Below are positions 1 through 13,374 of a DNA stretch of 41,089 nt, one piece after another. The DNA is from Syntrophorhabdaceae bacterium. GTDB lineage: Bacteria > Desulfobacterota > Syntrophorhabdia > Syntrophorhabdales > Syntrophorhabdaceae. The stretch's first letter is position 1. Every line of letters starts with the position of its first letter. The stretch covers positions 1 to 41,089 of the forward strand of contig JAOAGQ010000028.1 of assembly GCA_026415675.1 (NCBI GenBank), in the 5' to 3' direction. The notes beneath the pieces were generated by a model that was given only the letters and a program-made list of their open reading frames with translations, was not told the DNA's origin and did not search any database. The position numbers and the translations under genes are program-made.

Positions 1-2355
1 AGATACGCCTATGAATACGGTCTAAGGGAGGTAAGGTTCAGGGGAGAGCAGCACAGCTATCCCATAAGGTCATCAAACCCCTTCTATGAACGGGACTATA
101 ACAAGTGCATCCTTTGCGGCAGGTGTGTTACCGTCTGCCACGAGGTGCAGTTCTGTGAGGCCGTAGACTTCTCCGGCAGGGGTTTCAATACGAAGATATC
201 AACCTTCTTCGACCGTTCCATGGCCGAATCTCCATGCGTCTTCTGCGGAAACTGTGTGAGCGTCTGTCCTACAGGGGCCCTGGTCGAGAAACAGGGTAAA
301 CAAAAAGGGAGGACATGGGAGCTAAAAAAGGTGAAGACTGTATGCTCCTACTGTGGTGTGGGTTGTACCCTTATTCTCAATGTGAAGGATGATCGGGGGA
401 TAAAGGTTACAACCGATAAGGATATAGGTGTGAATAAAGGCTGGACATGTGTCAAGGGCAGATTCGGCTTCGATTACATCCATAGCAGAGACCGCTTAAA
501 AGGGCCCACGATAAAGAAGGACGGGTCATTTGTAGAGGTGGGCTGGGATGAGGCAATAGATAGGGTAGCCCGGGGACTAAAAGAAATAAAGGAAAAATAC
601 GGACCCGACTCGATAGGGTTTCTTGTCTCTGCCAAGTGTACAAACGAGGAGAACTATTTGCTACAGAAGCTCGCAAGGGCCGTTATAGGCACGAACAACG
701 TGGACCACTGTGCCCGTCTCTGACACTCCTCCACCGTCGCCGGTCTGGCGATGGCCTTTGGAAGCGGGGCCATGACCAATTCCATAGACGAGATAGAGGA
801 TGCAAGATGCATATTCGTCATAGGCTCGAATACCACGGAGAACCATCCTGTGATTGCCCTCAAGGTGAGGAAAGCGGTTAGAAAAAACGGTGCGAAGTTG
901 ATCGTGGCCGATCCGAGGAGGATCGACCTCGTCGATGATGCCCGTATCTGGTTGAGGCATAAGCCCGGAACCGATGGGGCCCTGATAAACGGGATTATAA
1001 ATGTGATTATAGCCAACGGCTGGCATAATAAGGGATTCATAGAAGAGAGGACCGAGGGTTTTGAAGGTTTTTTTGAATCCGTAAAGGGATATACCCCGGA
1101 TGTAGTTGAGGGGATAACAGGGGTTTCGGCTTGCGACATAATAGAGGCAGCAAGGCTCTATGCCCTGTCAGAGTCCTCATCCATACTCTATGCCATGGGT
1201 ATCACCCAGCATGTAACAGGGACGAATAATGTCCTTGCCCTTGCAAACCTCGCCATGATTACGGGGCAGATAGGGAGACCCTCAACAGGTGTAAACCCTT
1301 TAAGGGGTCAGAACAATGTCCAGGGTGCATGCGATATGGGAGGACTCCCCAATGTATTTCCGGGCTACCAGAGGGTCGATGACCCCTCTGCAAGGGAGAA
1401 GTTCGAGAAGGCCTGGGGGGTAAAACTCCCTGAAAGCCCCGGACTTACCCTTATGGAGATGATGAAGGGTATCAAAGAAGGGAGGATCAAGGCCCTTTTT
1501 ATTCTCGGCGAAAACCCCGTACTTACGGATCCCGATGCACAAAAGGTCAAAGAAGAGTTGCAGCGTCTTGAACTCCTTGTGGTTCAGGATATATTCATGT
1601 CTGAAACCGCAGAGCTTGCCCATATCCTTTTGCCCGGGGTGAGCTTTGCAGAAAAGGAAGGGACATTCACGAATACGGAGAGGAGGATCCAGCGGGTAAG
1701 ACAGGCGATACCCCCGATAGGAAATTCAAGACAGGACTTAAAGATCATATGCGATCTCTCGGAAAGGATGGGTTATCCCATGTCGTATAGTGGGCCTCAG
1801 GAGGTAATGGCAGAGATCGCCTCCCTCACGCCTTCCTATGCCGGGATCACCTATGACAGGATAGAAAAAGAGGGTATCCAGTGGCCCTGTCCGGATCAAA
1901 ACCATCCAGGGACGCCCTATCTCCATAAGGAGAGGTTTACAAGGGGAAAGGGGCGTTTCCACATAACGCCCTATATGGCCCCACCTGAGGTTCCCGACGA
2001 AGAATACCCCTTTATCCTCACAACAGGAAGGGCCCTCTACCACTACCACACAGTGCTTACGAGAAGATCAGAGGTGCTATCAACTATATACCCTGAAGGG
2101 ATGATCGAGATAAACCCCGATGATGGGAGAAGGCTCTCTTTAAAGGATAGAGGCGATACGGTGGAGGTCGTATCGAGGAGGGGGTCGGTGAGGGTTAAGG
2201 CCTTTGTTACAGAGGATGTGCCCCCTGGGGTGGTCTTCATGACATTCCATTTCAACGAGGTAGCGGTCAATATCTTGACGAACGATGCCCTCGACCCTGT
2301 ATCTAAAATCCCGGGATATAAGGTCTGCGCCGTCGATATAAGAAAGGTGGAATAG
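1..2355 (+). CDS. fdhA: Formate dehydrogenase catalytic (alpha) subunit, selenocysteine-containing, 5'-partial
   Basis: Oxidises formate to CO2 (or the reverse) at a Mo/W-bis-pterin site in the cytoplasm. Frame 1 is open from the first base to the stop at 2353-2355, apart from one UGA at 721-723, so 784 codons are visible and the N-terminus is outside the window. In order: two ferredoxin-type [4Fe-4S] motifs ([11 protein letters not shown] and [15 protein letters not shown]), the proximal [4Fe-4S] motif CSYCGVGC, the conserved Lys in CVKGRFG, then HCARL-U-HSSTVAG, which matches the Sec-His active site of FdhF-type enzymes. The molybdopterin domains follow ([23 protein letters not shown]), with a C-terminal MopB-binding barrel. 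The NuoG-like ferredoxin part resembles NAD(P)- or ferredoxin-linked soluble FDHs; the partner subunits would lie upstream. Conceptual translation must decode 721-723 as Sec, otherwise the gene is wrongly split in two. Confidence 0.95.
731..757 (+). promoter_or_regulatory. Bacterial SECIS hairpin directing Sec insertion at UGA 721-723
   Basis: Starting 13 nt after the UGA, bases 734-740 (CCGTCGC) pair with 748-754 (GCGATGG) through one G-U. C741-G747 closes a GGTCT apical loop at 742-746. A short stem with a GGUCU loop at this distance is the layout of the E. coli fdhF SECIS bound by SelB. It lies inside the coding sequence, as bacterial SECIS elements do. The selA, selB, selC and selD genes are not in the window. 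Confidence 0.85.
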
Positions 2356-2436
2356 ATACAGAGGTTAAGCAGGAAGGGATGAAAAAGGCTACTTAGTTAT
2401 TGATTGTTCCTCTGTTATGTGGTAGTTTTCATCATA

Positions 2437-3621
2437 ATGGAAGAATTCTACAGAATATCGAGGCTTCCCCCTTATGGTCTCGGTATCGTGAGAGAACTCA
2501 TGATCGAGGCCCGAAGGCACGGGGATGATATCATAGATTTAGGTATGGGGAACCCTGACATACCGACCCCAAAGCATATCGTTGCCAAACTCATAGAGGC
2601 TGCCCGGAACCCAAGAAACCACAGGTATTCTGTAACAAAGGGGATCTACAAACTAAGGGTCGCCATTTCCAACTGGTATAAGAGAAAATACGATGTGGAT
2701 GTAGACCCTGAAACGGAGATAGTGGTAAGTATGGGGGCGAAAGAGGGGATAGGCCACCTTGTCCTTGCCACCATAAGTCCAGGTGAGGTCGTCATCGTTC
2801 CGGATCCGAGCTATCCTATCCATACCTATTCGGTGGTGATCGCAGGGGGGGACCTGAGGACCATACCTATCCAGCCAAAAGAGGAGTTCATCGAAAGGTT
2901 AAACCTCGCATTAAAGACAACATGGCCCCAGCCGAAGATGCTTATAATAAGTTTTCCGAATAACCCCACAACAGAGGTGGTGGAAATAGACTTTTTTCAA
3001 AAGATAGTGGACTTTGCAAAGGAACATAACCTTCTGGTGGTCCATGATCTCGCCTATGCGGACATAGTCTTCGACGGATACAAGGCCCCGAGTTTCCTCC
3101 AGGTTAAAGGGGCAAAAGATGTGGGGGTTGAGTTTTTTTCCCTTTCGAAGAGTTACAGTATGCCGGGCTGGAGGGTAGGTTTTGCCGTTGGAAACAAAAG
3201 GATGGTCTCTGCCCTTGGCAGGATCAAGAGTTATTTTGACTACGGGGTGTTCCAACCGATACAGATCGCCTCGATCATCGCGCTCAACGAGGGCGATGAT
3301 GACGTAAAAGAGATAGTGGAGAGGTACAGGAAGAGAAGGGATGTACTCTGTGATGGACTGACCCGTTATGGATGGCATGTGGAGAAACCTAAAGGTACCA
3401 TGTTTGTATGGGCAAAGATACCGGAAACATTTGCCCATATGGGTTCCCTTGAGTTCTCAAAGTTATTGCTTCGAGAGGCAAAGGTGGCAACCTCCCCTGG
3501 TATAGGATTCGGTGAATACGGGGAAGGTTATGTGAGATTTGCCCTCGTTGAGAATGAGCACAGAACAAGACAGGCGGTAAAAGGCATAAGAAATCTATTG
3601 TTTTCATCGAAAAAGGTATGA
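2437..3621 (+). CDS. alaC: Class I/II aminotransferase, AlaC-like (glutamate-pyruvate aminotransferase)
   Basis: A PLP-dependent fold-type I aminotransferase of 394 aa. It probably transfers amino groups between alanine, pyruvate and glutamate. The N-terminus [16 protein letters not shown] and the segment [11 protein letters not shown] are typical of the AlaC/YfbQ branch, and [15 protein letters not shown] holds the PLP lysine. An in-frame TTG at 2404 would add 11 hydrophobic residues unlike family members, so the ATG at 2437 is preferred although neither start has a good ribosome site. The stop overlaps the start of hom by 4 bases (ATGA), so the two are translationally coupled. Pairing with hom suggests a role in amino-acid supply. 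LL-diaminopimelate aminotransferase activity is a less likely alternative. Confidence 0.85.
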   Translation: MEEFYRISRLPPYGLGIVRELMIEARRHGDDIIDLGMGNPDIPTPKHIVAKLIEAARNPRNHRYSVTKGIYKLRVAISNWYKRKYDVDVDPETEIVVSMGAKEGIGHLVLATISPGEVVIVPDPSYPIHTYSVVIAGGDLRTIPIQPKEEFIERLNLALKTTWPQPKMLIISFPNNPTTEVVEIDFFQKIVDFAKEHNLLVVHDLAYADIVFDGYKAPSFLQVKGAKDVGVEFFSLSKSYSMPGWRVGFAVGNKRMVSALGRIKSYFDYGVFQPIQIASIIALNEGDDDVKEIVERYRKRRDVLCDGLTRYGWHVEKPKGTMFVWAKIPETFAHMGSLEFSKLLLREAKVATSPGIGFGEYGEGYVRFALVENEHRTRQAVKGIRNLLFSSKKV

Positions 3622-4910
3622 TCGGAATTGGTATTATCGGTCTCGGGACCGTTGGAACAGGAACTTATAAAATTCTCACCGAATATCACGACCTCCTTAA
3701 AGAGAGAACAGGATTGGACATAAGGGTCGTAAAGATAGCGGACATCGACCTCGAAAGGGATAGGGGAATAGCCCTCGATAAGAACATCCTCACCCGGGAT
3801 GCCTATGAGGTTATAAAAGACAAACAGGTGGATATCGTTGTCGAGCTTATAGGGGGGACAACGGTTGCCTATGAGTATATTTCATCCGCCATAAGGCATA
3901 AAAAATGGGTTGTAACGGCGAATAAGGCCCTCCTTGCAGAAAAAGGGGATGAGATATTCGGCCTCATTGAGAGAGAGGGTTGTGAGATCGGGTTTGAGGC
4001 GAGTGTCTGTGGAGGTATACCGATCATAAGGGTTTTGAGGGATGGGCTTGTAGGGAACAGGATAAACTATCTCCTTGGGATCTTAAACGGCACAAGCAAC
4101 TATATCCTTACCAAGATGGCAGAAGAGGGGGTCAACTTCACTGCTGCCCTGAAAGAGGCCCAGAGACTGGGTTATGCGGAGCAGGATCCCACCCTGGACG
4201 TAGAAGGGATCGACGCTGCCCATAAGCTCTCCATCCTCGTTCGCCTTGCCTTTAACTGCCCGATGAAGATGGAGGATATCACAACAAGGGGTATATCGAA
4301 GGTCGAGCCTATTGACATTTTTTTTGCGAGGGAGTTCGGTTATAAGATAAAACTCATTGCCTTTGCAAAAGAGGAGAAGGGCCATCTCATTGCAAGGGTT
4401 GAGCCCACGATGATTTCTTTGAGCCATCCCATGAGTAACATCTCCGGGGTCTATAACGGTGTCTATGTGGTGGGGGATCACGTAGGACCAACCCTTTTCT
4501 ATGGGAAGGGGGCAGGGGGTGCACCTACGGGGAGCTCTATTGTAAGCGACATTGTCGATATGGCCTCGAGGATTAATAATAGGAATACCAACACAAAGAA
4601 AATAAGCACTGGAAAATGTGAGTATAGCCTGATGGAGGATAAAGATATCATAGCCCCTTATTACATAAGGGTGAATGCCCATGATAGACCCGGGGTCCTG
4701 TCGAGGATATCGGGTATTCTCGGGGAACACAATATAAGCATCTCAACGGTGGTTCAAAAGGGGAGGGTTTCAAGGGGGTATGTACCTGTTGTGATGATCA
4801 CCCATGAGGCAAGGGAAAAGGATATAAAAGACGCAAAGAGTAAAATAGACCGGTTGCCTTTCATAAAAGGGGAAAGTATGCATATGAGGATCGAAGAGGG
4901 ACTGGTTTAG
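3618..4910 (+). CDS. hom: Homoserine dehydrogenase with C-terminal ACT domain
   Basis: Reduces aspartate semialdehyde to homoserine with NAD(P)H, at the branch to threonine and methionine. The protein has 430 aa, the usual length of the monofunctional enzyme. The N-terminal Rossmann motif is [11 protein letters not shown]. The catalytic part includes [28 protein letters not shown] and [19 protein letters not shown]. The C-terminal ACT domain begins near residue 345 ([19 protein letters not shown]) and usually mediates threonine feedback. It starts at an ATGA overlap with the aminotransferase and is followed by a 105-base gap and a phosphoglycerate-mutase-like gene; no conventional homoserine kinase (thrB) or threonine synthase is nearby. 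Confidence 0.96.
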   Translation: MIGIGIIGLGTVGTGTYKILTEYHDLLKERTGLDIRVVKIADIDLERDRGIALDKNILTRDAYEVIKDKQVDIVVELIGGTTVAYEYISSAIRHKKWVVTANKALLAEKGDEIFGLIEREGCEIGFEASVCGGIPIIRVLRDGLVGNRINYLLGILNGTSNYILTKMAEEGVNFTAALKEAQRLGYAEQDPTLDVEGIDAAHKLSILVRLAFNCPMKMEDITTRGISKVEPIDIFFAREFGYKIKLIAFAKEEKGHLIARVEPTMISLSHPMSNISGVYNGVYVVGDHVGPTLFYGKGAGGAPTGSSIVSDIVDMASRINNRNTNTKKISTGKCEYSLMEDKDIIAPYYIRVNAHDRPGVLSRISGILGEHNISISTVVQKGRVSRGYVPVVMITHEAREKDIKDAKSKIDRLPFIKGESMHMRIEEGLV

Positions 4911-5015
4911 CGATTGAGATGAGGATGGGTATTAATTACCCTTAAAGATATCCTTACAGTTTATCACACAAAATTTGGTATAGTTCTTTAAGGATTGGAA
5001 TAAAAGGACAGGCTT

Positions 5016-8661
<3,646 letters not shown>

Positions 8662-8695
8662 AGGGTCCTTTCCTTCCTTTAGAGAGGTTTATATC

Positions 8696-9673
8696 ATGAC
8701 GATTAAACCATCGATAGCAGAACTCGGAAGGGATGTCCTGAGAAAGGAGGCGGAGGCCATCCTCAAGGTCATGGGGGACCTCGATGAGAGGTTCGAGAGG
8801 GCCGTTGATATTATATATAACTTAAGCGGTAGGGTCGTGTTGACAGGGATCGGTAAATCAGGACTTGTATGTAAGAAGATCGCCTCCACCCTATCGAGTG
8901 TCGGGACACCTGCCCTTTTTCTCCATCCTGCCGATTCCCTCCACGGGGATCTGGGCATGCTCCAGAAAGGGGATGTCTTGATCATAGTGAGTAATAGCGG
9001 TGAGACGGAGGAGATAATAAGTATCCTCCCCTGGATAAAAAGGATGGATATACAGACCATCGTGATAACCGGTAACGAGAACTCAACGATAGGGCAGCAC
9101 GGTGATGTTGTTTTGAAGGTAAAGGTCGATGAGGCATGCCCCTTTAATCTCATACCCACATCGAGCACAACGGCAACCCTTGCCCTGGGGGATGCTTTAG
9201 CCGTAGCCCTCATGGAGAGGAGAAACTTTAAGATAGAGGATTTTGCATCCCTCCATCCAGGGGGAGCGATAGGGAGAAGGCTCCTCCTCAAGGTTGAGGA
9301 CCTCATGCACACAGGGGATGCGATACCCAGGGTAAAGACAGGGGATCTGATGAAGCATGTGATTCTGGAGATCTCGACAAAAAGGCTTGGAGTCACAGGT
9401 GTCTTCGACGAAAAGGGGGAGCTGGTAGGGGTTATAACCGATGGCGACTTAAGGAGGGCCATTGAGAGATACGACAACATCCTCGAAAAGACGGCAAATC
9501 AACTGATGACACCAAATCCAAAGACAATATTAAAGGATTTTCTCGCTACAAAAGCCTTAAAGAGGATGGAGGAGTTTTCGATCACCTCTTTGTTTGTAAT
9601 GGCAGAGGAAAACGACAGGATACCCGTGGGGATCATCCATATCCACGACCTTCTCAAGGCCAAGATAGTATAA
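8696..9673 (+). CDS. kdsD: Arabinose-5-phosphate isomerase (SIS domain plus two CBS domains)
   Basis: Interconverts ribulose 5-phosphate and arabinose 5-phosphate for Kdo synthesis. The chosen start at 8696 gives 325 aa and begins MTIKPSIAELGRDVL; an AGAGAGG ribosome site sits at 8681-8687. An upstream in-frame ATG at 8636 would overlap kdsA and add 20 unlikely residues. The SIS domain covers about residues 30-170 (GIGKSGLVCKKIASTL, HGDLGML). The active-site loop LHPGGAIGRRLL follows, then two CBS domains to the C-terminus. In many related gene orders the Kdo-8-phosphate phosphatase kdsC follows; here lptC follows directly. Confidence 0.94.
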   Translation: MTIKPSIAELGRDVLRKEAEAILKVMGDLDERFERAVDIIYNLSGRVVLTGIGKSGLVCKKIASTLSSVGTPALFLHPADSLHGDLGMLQKGDVLIIVSNSGETEEIISILPWIKRMDIQTIVITGNENSTIGQHGDVVLKVKVDEACPFNLIPTSSTTATLALGDALAVALMERRNFKIEDFASLHPGGAIGRRLLLKVEDLMHTGDAIPRVKTGDLMKHVILEISTKRLGVTGVFDEKGELVGVITDGDLRRAIERYDNILEKTANQLMTPNPKTILKDFLATKALKRMEEFSITSLFVMAEENDRIPVGIIHIHDLLKAKIV

Positions 9674-9722
9674 TGGTTTTTTTTGGATTTATTGTACACT
9701 GAACGGGTAGATACGGTGATAG

Positions 9723-10637
9723 ATGGGCGGAAGAAGGATAGTAGTATACATCTCAGCAATTTTTTTTATTGCCTGTGTAATACTCGGTCTTTATTTCTTT
9801 GCAAGAAAACCCGTCAAGGTATCGATGCCCGTCCTCGATGAAGAGAAGAAGGTCATAATCTTCAAAGATGTAAAATATACGAGCGAAAAAAAGGGTCTTG
9901 TAGACTGGGAGATAAATGCGAAGGTTGCAAAAAAACATATAGAGAACCCCCTTGTAGAGTTGGAGGGAGTGGAGGGCTATTATAAACCAAAGCCGGACGT
10001 GACAATTTTTTTTGTTGGGAGAAAAGGTTTTATAGATACCGAAAAGGAAGAGGGAAGGATAGAGGAAGTTGATTTCGTATACAAGAATAGTTACCGCTTA
10101 AAGAGTAGTTATATGGAATTCTACTTTAAAAGGGGTATCACCCAGACGGAGGCCCCTGTGGTGATAGAAGGTACAAAACTTCAATTAAGGGGCCTTGGTC
10201 TTAAAGCGGATACAGAGAAGGAAGTGGTCGTTATAAATAAGGACGTAACAGGGGTTATTGAAACGGAGAAGGGAAGGTATAAGTTTGAGTCAGACAGATT
10301 TTCCTATGCCTTGAAGGATAACGTATATACTTTGAATGGAAGGGTGATCATGAAGGGAGAGGATATGAACCTCATGTGCGATAACCTCTATCTCTTCACA
10401 AAGGGGGATAATGAGCTTGAAAAGATAGATGCGATAGGGAGGGTGAGGTTGATATCAAAGGGCACACTTGCCAAAAGCGAGAAGGCGGTATATCATTTTA
10501 TGGAGGATAGGGTTGTGTTGACGGAAAGACCGAAGCTATTGAGGGATAATGTAGAGATGGAGGGAGAATCTATAGTATATAACCCTGAAAAGAGACAGTT
10601 TTCGATCAACAAACCAAGAATGAGGCTGGAAAAGTAG
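9723..10637 (+). CDS. lptC: LPS transport protein, apparent LptC-LptA fusion
   Basis: A component of the periplasmic LPS bridge, anchored in the inner membrane. One transmembrane helix lies at about residues 5-27 (IVVYISAIFFIACVILG). An LptC-type beta-jellyroll follows to about residue 185. The remaining part (about 190-304) has the OstA/LptA repeat pattern: YTLNGRVIMKGEDMNLMCDN, IDAIGRVRLIS, then AVYHF and IVYNP. At 304 aa it is well above the roughly 190 aa of LptC, and no separate lptA lies between it and lptB. I infer that one polypeptide does both jobs; a long LptC with a separate LptA encoded elsewhere remains possible. A 3-base gap to lptB implies one transcript. Confidence 0.8.
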   Translation: MGGRRIVVYISAIFFIACVILGLYFFARKPVKVSMPVLDEEKKVIIFKDVKYTSEKKGLVDWEINAKVAKKHIENPLVELEGVEGYYKPKPDVTIFFVGRKGFIDTEKEEGRIEEVDFVYKNSYRLKSSYMEFYFKRGITQTEAPVVIEGTKLQLRGLGLKADTEKEVVVINKDVTGVIETEKGRYKFESDRFSYALKDNVYTLNGRVIMKGEDMNLMCDNLYLFTKGDNELEKIDAIGRVRLISKGTLAKSEKAVYHFMEDRVVLTERPKLLRDNVEMEGESIVYNPEKRQFSINKPRMRLEK

Positions 10638-10640
10638 ACG

Positions 10641-11378
10641 ATGGAAAAGGGGAATACACTTTTTGCGTATGAACTTATAAAATCTTACAACAGCAGAAAG
10701 GTTGTGGATGGTATATCGATCCATGTCGAGACAGGGGAGATTGTCGGTCTTTTCGGTCCGAACGGAGCGGGAAAGACGACAACGTTTTATATGATAATAG
10801 GCTTTATAAAACCTGACAGAGGAAAGGTTGTGATGAATTCGGAGGAGATAACGGATCTCCCCATGTTCTTAAGGGCAAGGAAGGGGATTACATATCTACC
10901 CCAGGAGCCATCCATATTCAAAAAGATGACCGTCGAGGACAACTTAAAGTCTATACTCGAATTCAGTAACATAGATGCCTCCCTTATGGAACATAAGACG
11001 ATGGAGATGCTTGAGGCATTTAAACTCGAACATCTCGCAAAGAACATGGCGGAGTCCCTTTCAGGGGGGGAGAGGAGAAGACTCGAGATCGCAAGGGCCC
11101 TAATGATTGCGCCTAAGTTTATGCTTCTCGATGAGCCTTTCTCCGGGATAGACCCCATATCCGTATCGGACCTTAAAAAGATAATCCTTGGTCTGAAGAG
11201 AAGGGGTATAGGTATACTCCTCTCCGACCATAACGTGAGGGATTCCCTCCCCATATGCGACAGGGCCTATGTTGTAAACAACGGTCAGGTACTCCTTGAG
11301 GGCCCGCCGGAGAAGGTGTCGATGGATAAGACCGTAAGAGAGGTCTATTTAGGAGAGGAATTCAGTATAAATGCTTGA
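10641..11378 (+). CDS. lptB: LPS export ABC transporter ATP-binding protein
   Basis: The cytoplasmic ATPase that powers LPS extraction by LptFG. The 245-aa protein has a complete set of ABC motifs: Walker A GPNGAGKTTTFYMI, Q-loop (TYLPQEPSIF), signature LSGGERRRLEIARAL, Walker B FMLLDEPFSGIDP and the switch histidine in LLSDHNVRD. The early residues LFAYELIKSYNSRKVVDGI are typical of LptB. It sits between the LptC-LptA gene and rpoN, overlapping rpoN by 8 bases, the conserved lptB-rpoN pairing. Confidence 0.97.
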   Translation: MEKGNTLFAYELIKSYNSRKVVDGISIHVETGEIVGLFGPNGAGKTTTFYMIIGFIKPDRGKVVMNSEEITDLPMFLRARKGITYLPQEPSIFKKMTVEDNLKSILEFSNIDASLMEHKTMEMLEAFKLEHLAKNMAESLSGGERRRLEIARALMIAPKFMLLDEPFSGIDPISVSDLKKIILGLKRRGIGILLSDHNVRDSLPICDRAYVVNNGQVLLEGPPEKVSMDKTVREVYLGEEFSINA

Positions 11379-12726
11379 GCTTAAACAGACCCAGAAACTC
11401 CTCCCCGTTCTTACCCAGCAACTCCAGCAGGCAATCAAACTTCTCCAGATGTCCCAGATCGAACTGGTTGAAGCGATAGAGCAGGAAGTTAAGGAGAATC
11501 CGGTGCTCGAGGTCGTGGAGAGGGAGCCCGAAGAGGAAATACCCCCCGATACGGATGAGGCAACGGAGTTCTTAGAAAGGTATACGTCCTCGGAAGAATA
11601 CGGAGAGCAGGAGACAAAAGAGTACTTCAACTATGAAAACGTGGTGAAGAAGACCACAAATCTAAGAGACTATCTAAGGTGGCAGGTAGGTCTCTCCTCT
11701 TTCGATTCAAACGAAAGGATAGCTGCCGAATGGATCATAGAGAACATAGACGATAACGGGTATCTAACCTGCTCTGTCGACGAGATTGCCCTATTATCGG
11801 GTTATGAGAAGGGGATAGTTGAGAGTGCCTTAAAGAAGATCCAGAAACTGGACCCCCCCGGGGTAGGTGCCAGGGATCTTAAAGAGTGCATACTATTGCA
11901 GTATGAGGCGAAGGGTGAACCTGACCCTGTATTCGAGGCGGTGATCAATTTAAGCTTTAACCTGTTCCAAAAGATGGGAATAAAAGAGATTGCAAAAAAG
12001 ACAGGTTACCCTGTAGAGGAGATACAGAGGGTCTTCGAGGCGTTGAAAGGATATGATCCGAAGCCGGGGAGGAACTTTTCAGACGATATCACATCCTATG
12101 TGGTGCCCGATGTCTATGTGGTAAAAGGAGAGAACGGTTTTGAGGTCTATTTGGCCGACGATATGATACCGGAACTGAAGATAAGCAGTTATTATTTCGA
12201 CCTTTACGAAAAGAAGAGGGCCGATTCTGAGACCAGAAGGTATATAAAGAAAAAGATCAAACAGGCCGAATGGTTTATAAAAAGCATAGAGCAGAGGCAG
12301 AAGACGCTCTATCTCGTGTCAAAAAGTATTGTAAAATTCCAGGAAGAATTTTTTGAGAAAGGGGTGAGGTATTTAAAACCCCTCGTCTTGAAGGATGTGG
12401 CCCAGGAGATAGGCGTTCATGAGTCTACCGTGAGCAGGATCACCACAAATAAATATATGCATACCCAGTTTGGGATTTTTGAGCTTAAATTCTTCTTCCC
12501 CACAGGCCTTGCCCAGGAAGAGGGGGGAGAACTCTCGACGAATACAGTGAAAGACCTGATTGTGGAGTATATAAAGAAAGAGGACAAGAAAAACCCTTTA
12601 ACGGATGACCAGATAGTCAACCTCTTAAAGGAGGAGCATAACATAAGGATAGCGAGAAGAACCGTTGCAAAATACAGGGAAATGGCAGGAATCGGGTCTT
12701 CGAGGGAGAGAAAAGCGCTGGATTGA
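11371..12726 (+). CDS. rpoN: RNA polymerase sigma-54 factor
   Basis: The alternative sigma factor that needs enhancer-binding ATPases. The 451-aa protein has region I rich in Gln and Leu at residues 4-45 (LPVLTQQLQQAIKLLQMSQ), an acidic linker around residues 48-75, the core-binding domain, the DNA-binding HTH (VAQEIGVHESTVSRITTNKY) and the C-terminal RpoN box ARRTVAKYRE. This complete architecture supports a functional factor. It is followed by a 123-base gap that holds the promoter region of hpf. No sigma-54 activator is encoded in the window. Confidence 0.98.
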   Translation: MLELKQTQKLLPVLTQQLQQAIKLLQMSQIELVEAIEQEVKENPVLEVVEREPEEEIPPDTDEATEFLERYTSSEEYGEQETKEYFNYENVVKKTTNLRDYLRWQVGLSSFDSNERIAAEWIIENIDDNGYLTCSVDEIALLSGYEKGIVESALKKIQKLDPPGVGARDLKECILLQYEAKGEPDPVFEAVINLSFNLFQKMGIKEIAKKTGYPVEEIQRVFEALKGYDPKPGRNFSDDITSYVVPDVYVVKGENGFEVYLADDMIPELKISSYYFDLYEKKRADSETRRYIKKKIKQAEWFIKSIEQRQKTLYLVSKSIVKFQEEFFEKGVRYLKPLVLKDVAQEIGVHESTVSRITTNKYMHTQFGIFELKFFFPTGLAQEEGGELSTNTVKDLIVEYIKKEDKKNPLTDDQIVNLLKEEHNIRIARRTVAKYREMAGIGSSRERKALD

Positions 12727-12782
12727 ATTGGATTGACATACCTTCAGTTATCTGTTAACCTTGTAAATGCAAAAGGTATTTG

Positions 12783-12814
12783 CCGTTTTCTGTATAATAT
12801 TTCAACAAAAACGG
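12783..12814 (+). promoter_or_regulatory. Candidate hpf promoter -10 within an inverted repeat
   Basis: A TATAAT hexamer lies at 12793-12798, 52 bases before hpf. Inverted 7-base arms CCGTTTT (12783-12789) and AAAACGG (12808-12814) flank it symmetrically. No good -35 sits at 17 bases, so an activator could be needed. A TTGACA at 12733-12738 offers a second, weaker promoter. The role of the repeat as an operator is inference. Confidence 0.4.
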
Positions 12815-12849
12815 TAATCACAAATTGAAGAGGGATTGTTGGAGGCGCT

Positions 12850-13374
12850 ATGGATATAACGATTAGCTTCAGGCATATTGAAACGGACGATGCCATTAAG
12901 AAATACGTGGAGGAGAAGATTGCCCGATTGCAAAAGTTTGTGGAATCGCCCCTGGATGTACACGTAGTATTATCTCTTGAAAGGAAATATAGACACCGGA
13001 TAGATGTGATGTTTTCTCTAAACGGTGTTGTGATAAACGCCCATGAAGTGATGGATGATATGCGTGCTGCCGTCGATAGCATAATCGATAAGCTCGAAAG
13101 AAGGTTGATAAGGTACAGGGATAGATTGAAAAAATACAGGGAGGGGAGAGGGAAAAAGAGCATACCTGACATAAGCGAAACAGGTTCAAAGATTATAGTG
13201 ACGAAGACAATAAGGGCAAAGCCCATGGACCCGGAAGAGGCAACGATGCAACTCGAGGCCTCGGGAGATAACTTTATCATATTCAGTAACACCGATAGGG
13301 GGAATATCTGCGTTGTCTATAAGAGAAAGGACGGAAACTACGGTTTGATAGAGACCACCGGAAAGCCTGCATGA
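12850..13374 (+). CDS. hpf: Ribosome hibernation-promoting factor, long form
   Basis: Binds the 30S subunit in stationary phase and, in the long form, dimerises 70S ribosomes into 100S particles. The 174-aa protein has the N-terminal HPF/YfiA domain at about residues 1-100 (MDITISFRHIETDDAIKKYV, then HRIDVMFSLNGVVINAHEV). A charged linker follows, then the C-terminal dimerisation domain at about 118-174 (TIRAKPMDPEEATMQLEASG, then FIIFSNTDRG). A GGAGG-like site precedes the ATG. It ends in a 4-base overlap with ptsN, the usual rpoN-hpf-ptsN order. Confidence 0.96.
   Translation: MDITISFRHIETDDAIKKYVEEKIARLQKFVESPLDVHVVLSLERKYRHRIDVMFSLNGVVINAHEVMDDMRAAVDSIIDKLERRLIRYRDRLKKYREGRGKKSIPDISETGSKIIVTKTIRAKPMDPEEATMQLEASGDNFIIFSNTDRGNICVVYKRKDGNYGLIETTGKPA

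Noticed and set aside
145-2355. Two separate genes (145-723 and 751-2355) or a pseudogene broken at 721
   Set aside because: The frame is unbroken apart from the TGA, the context is the FdhF Sec-His active site, and a SECIS hairpin follows; one selenoprotein gene explains everything.
4927-4941. GGGTA-TTAAT-TACCC hairpin as hom terminator
   Set aside because: The 5-bp stem has no T-tract, and the genes on both sides probably share transcription; too weak to call.
8689-9480. 263-codon open frame on the minus strand
   Set aside because: It is a shadow of kdsD with no ribosome site and a low-complexity Ser/Arg-rich translation; kdsD has all its motifs in the other strand.
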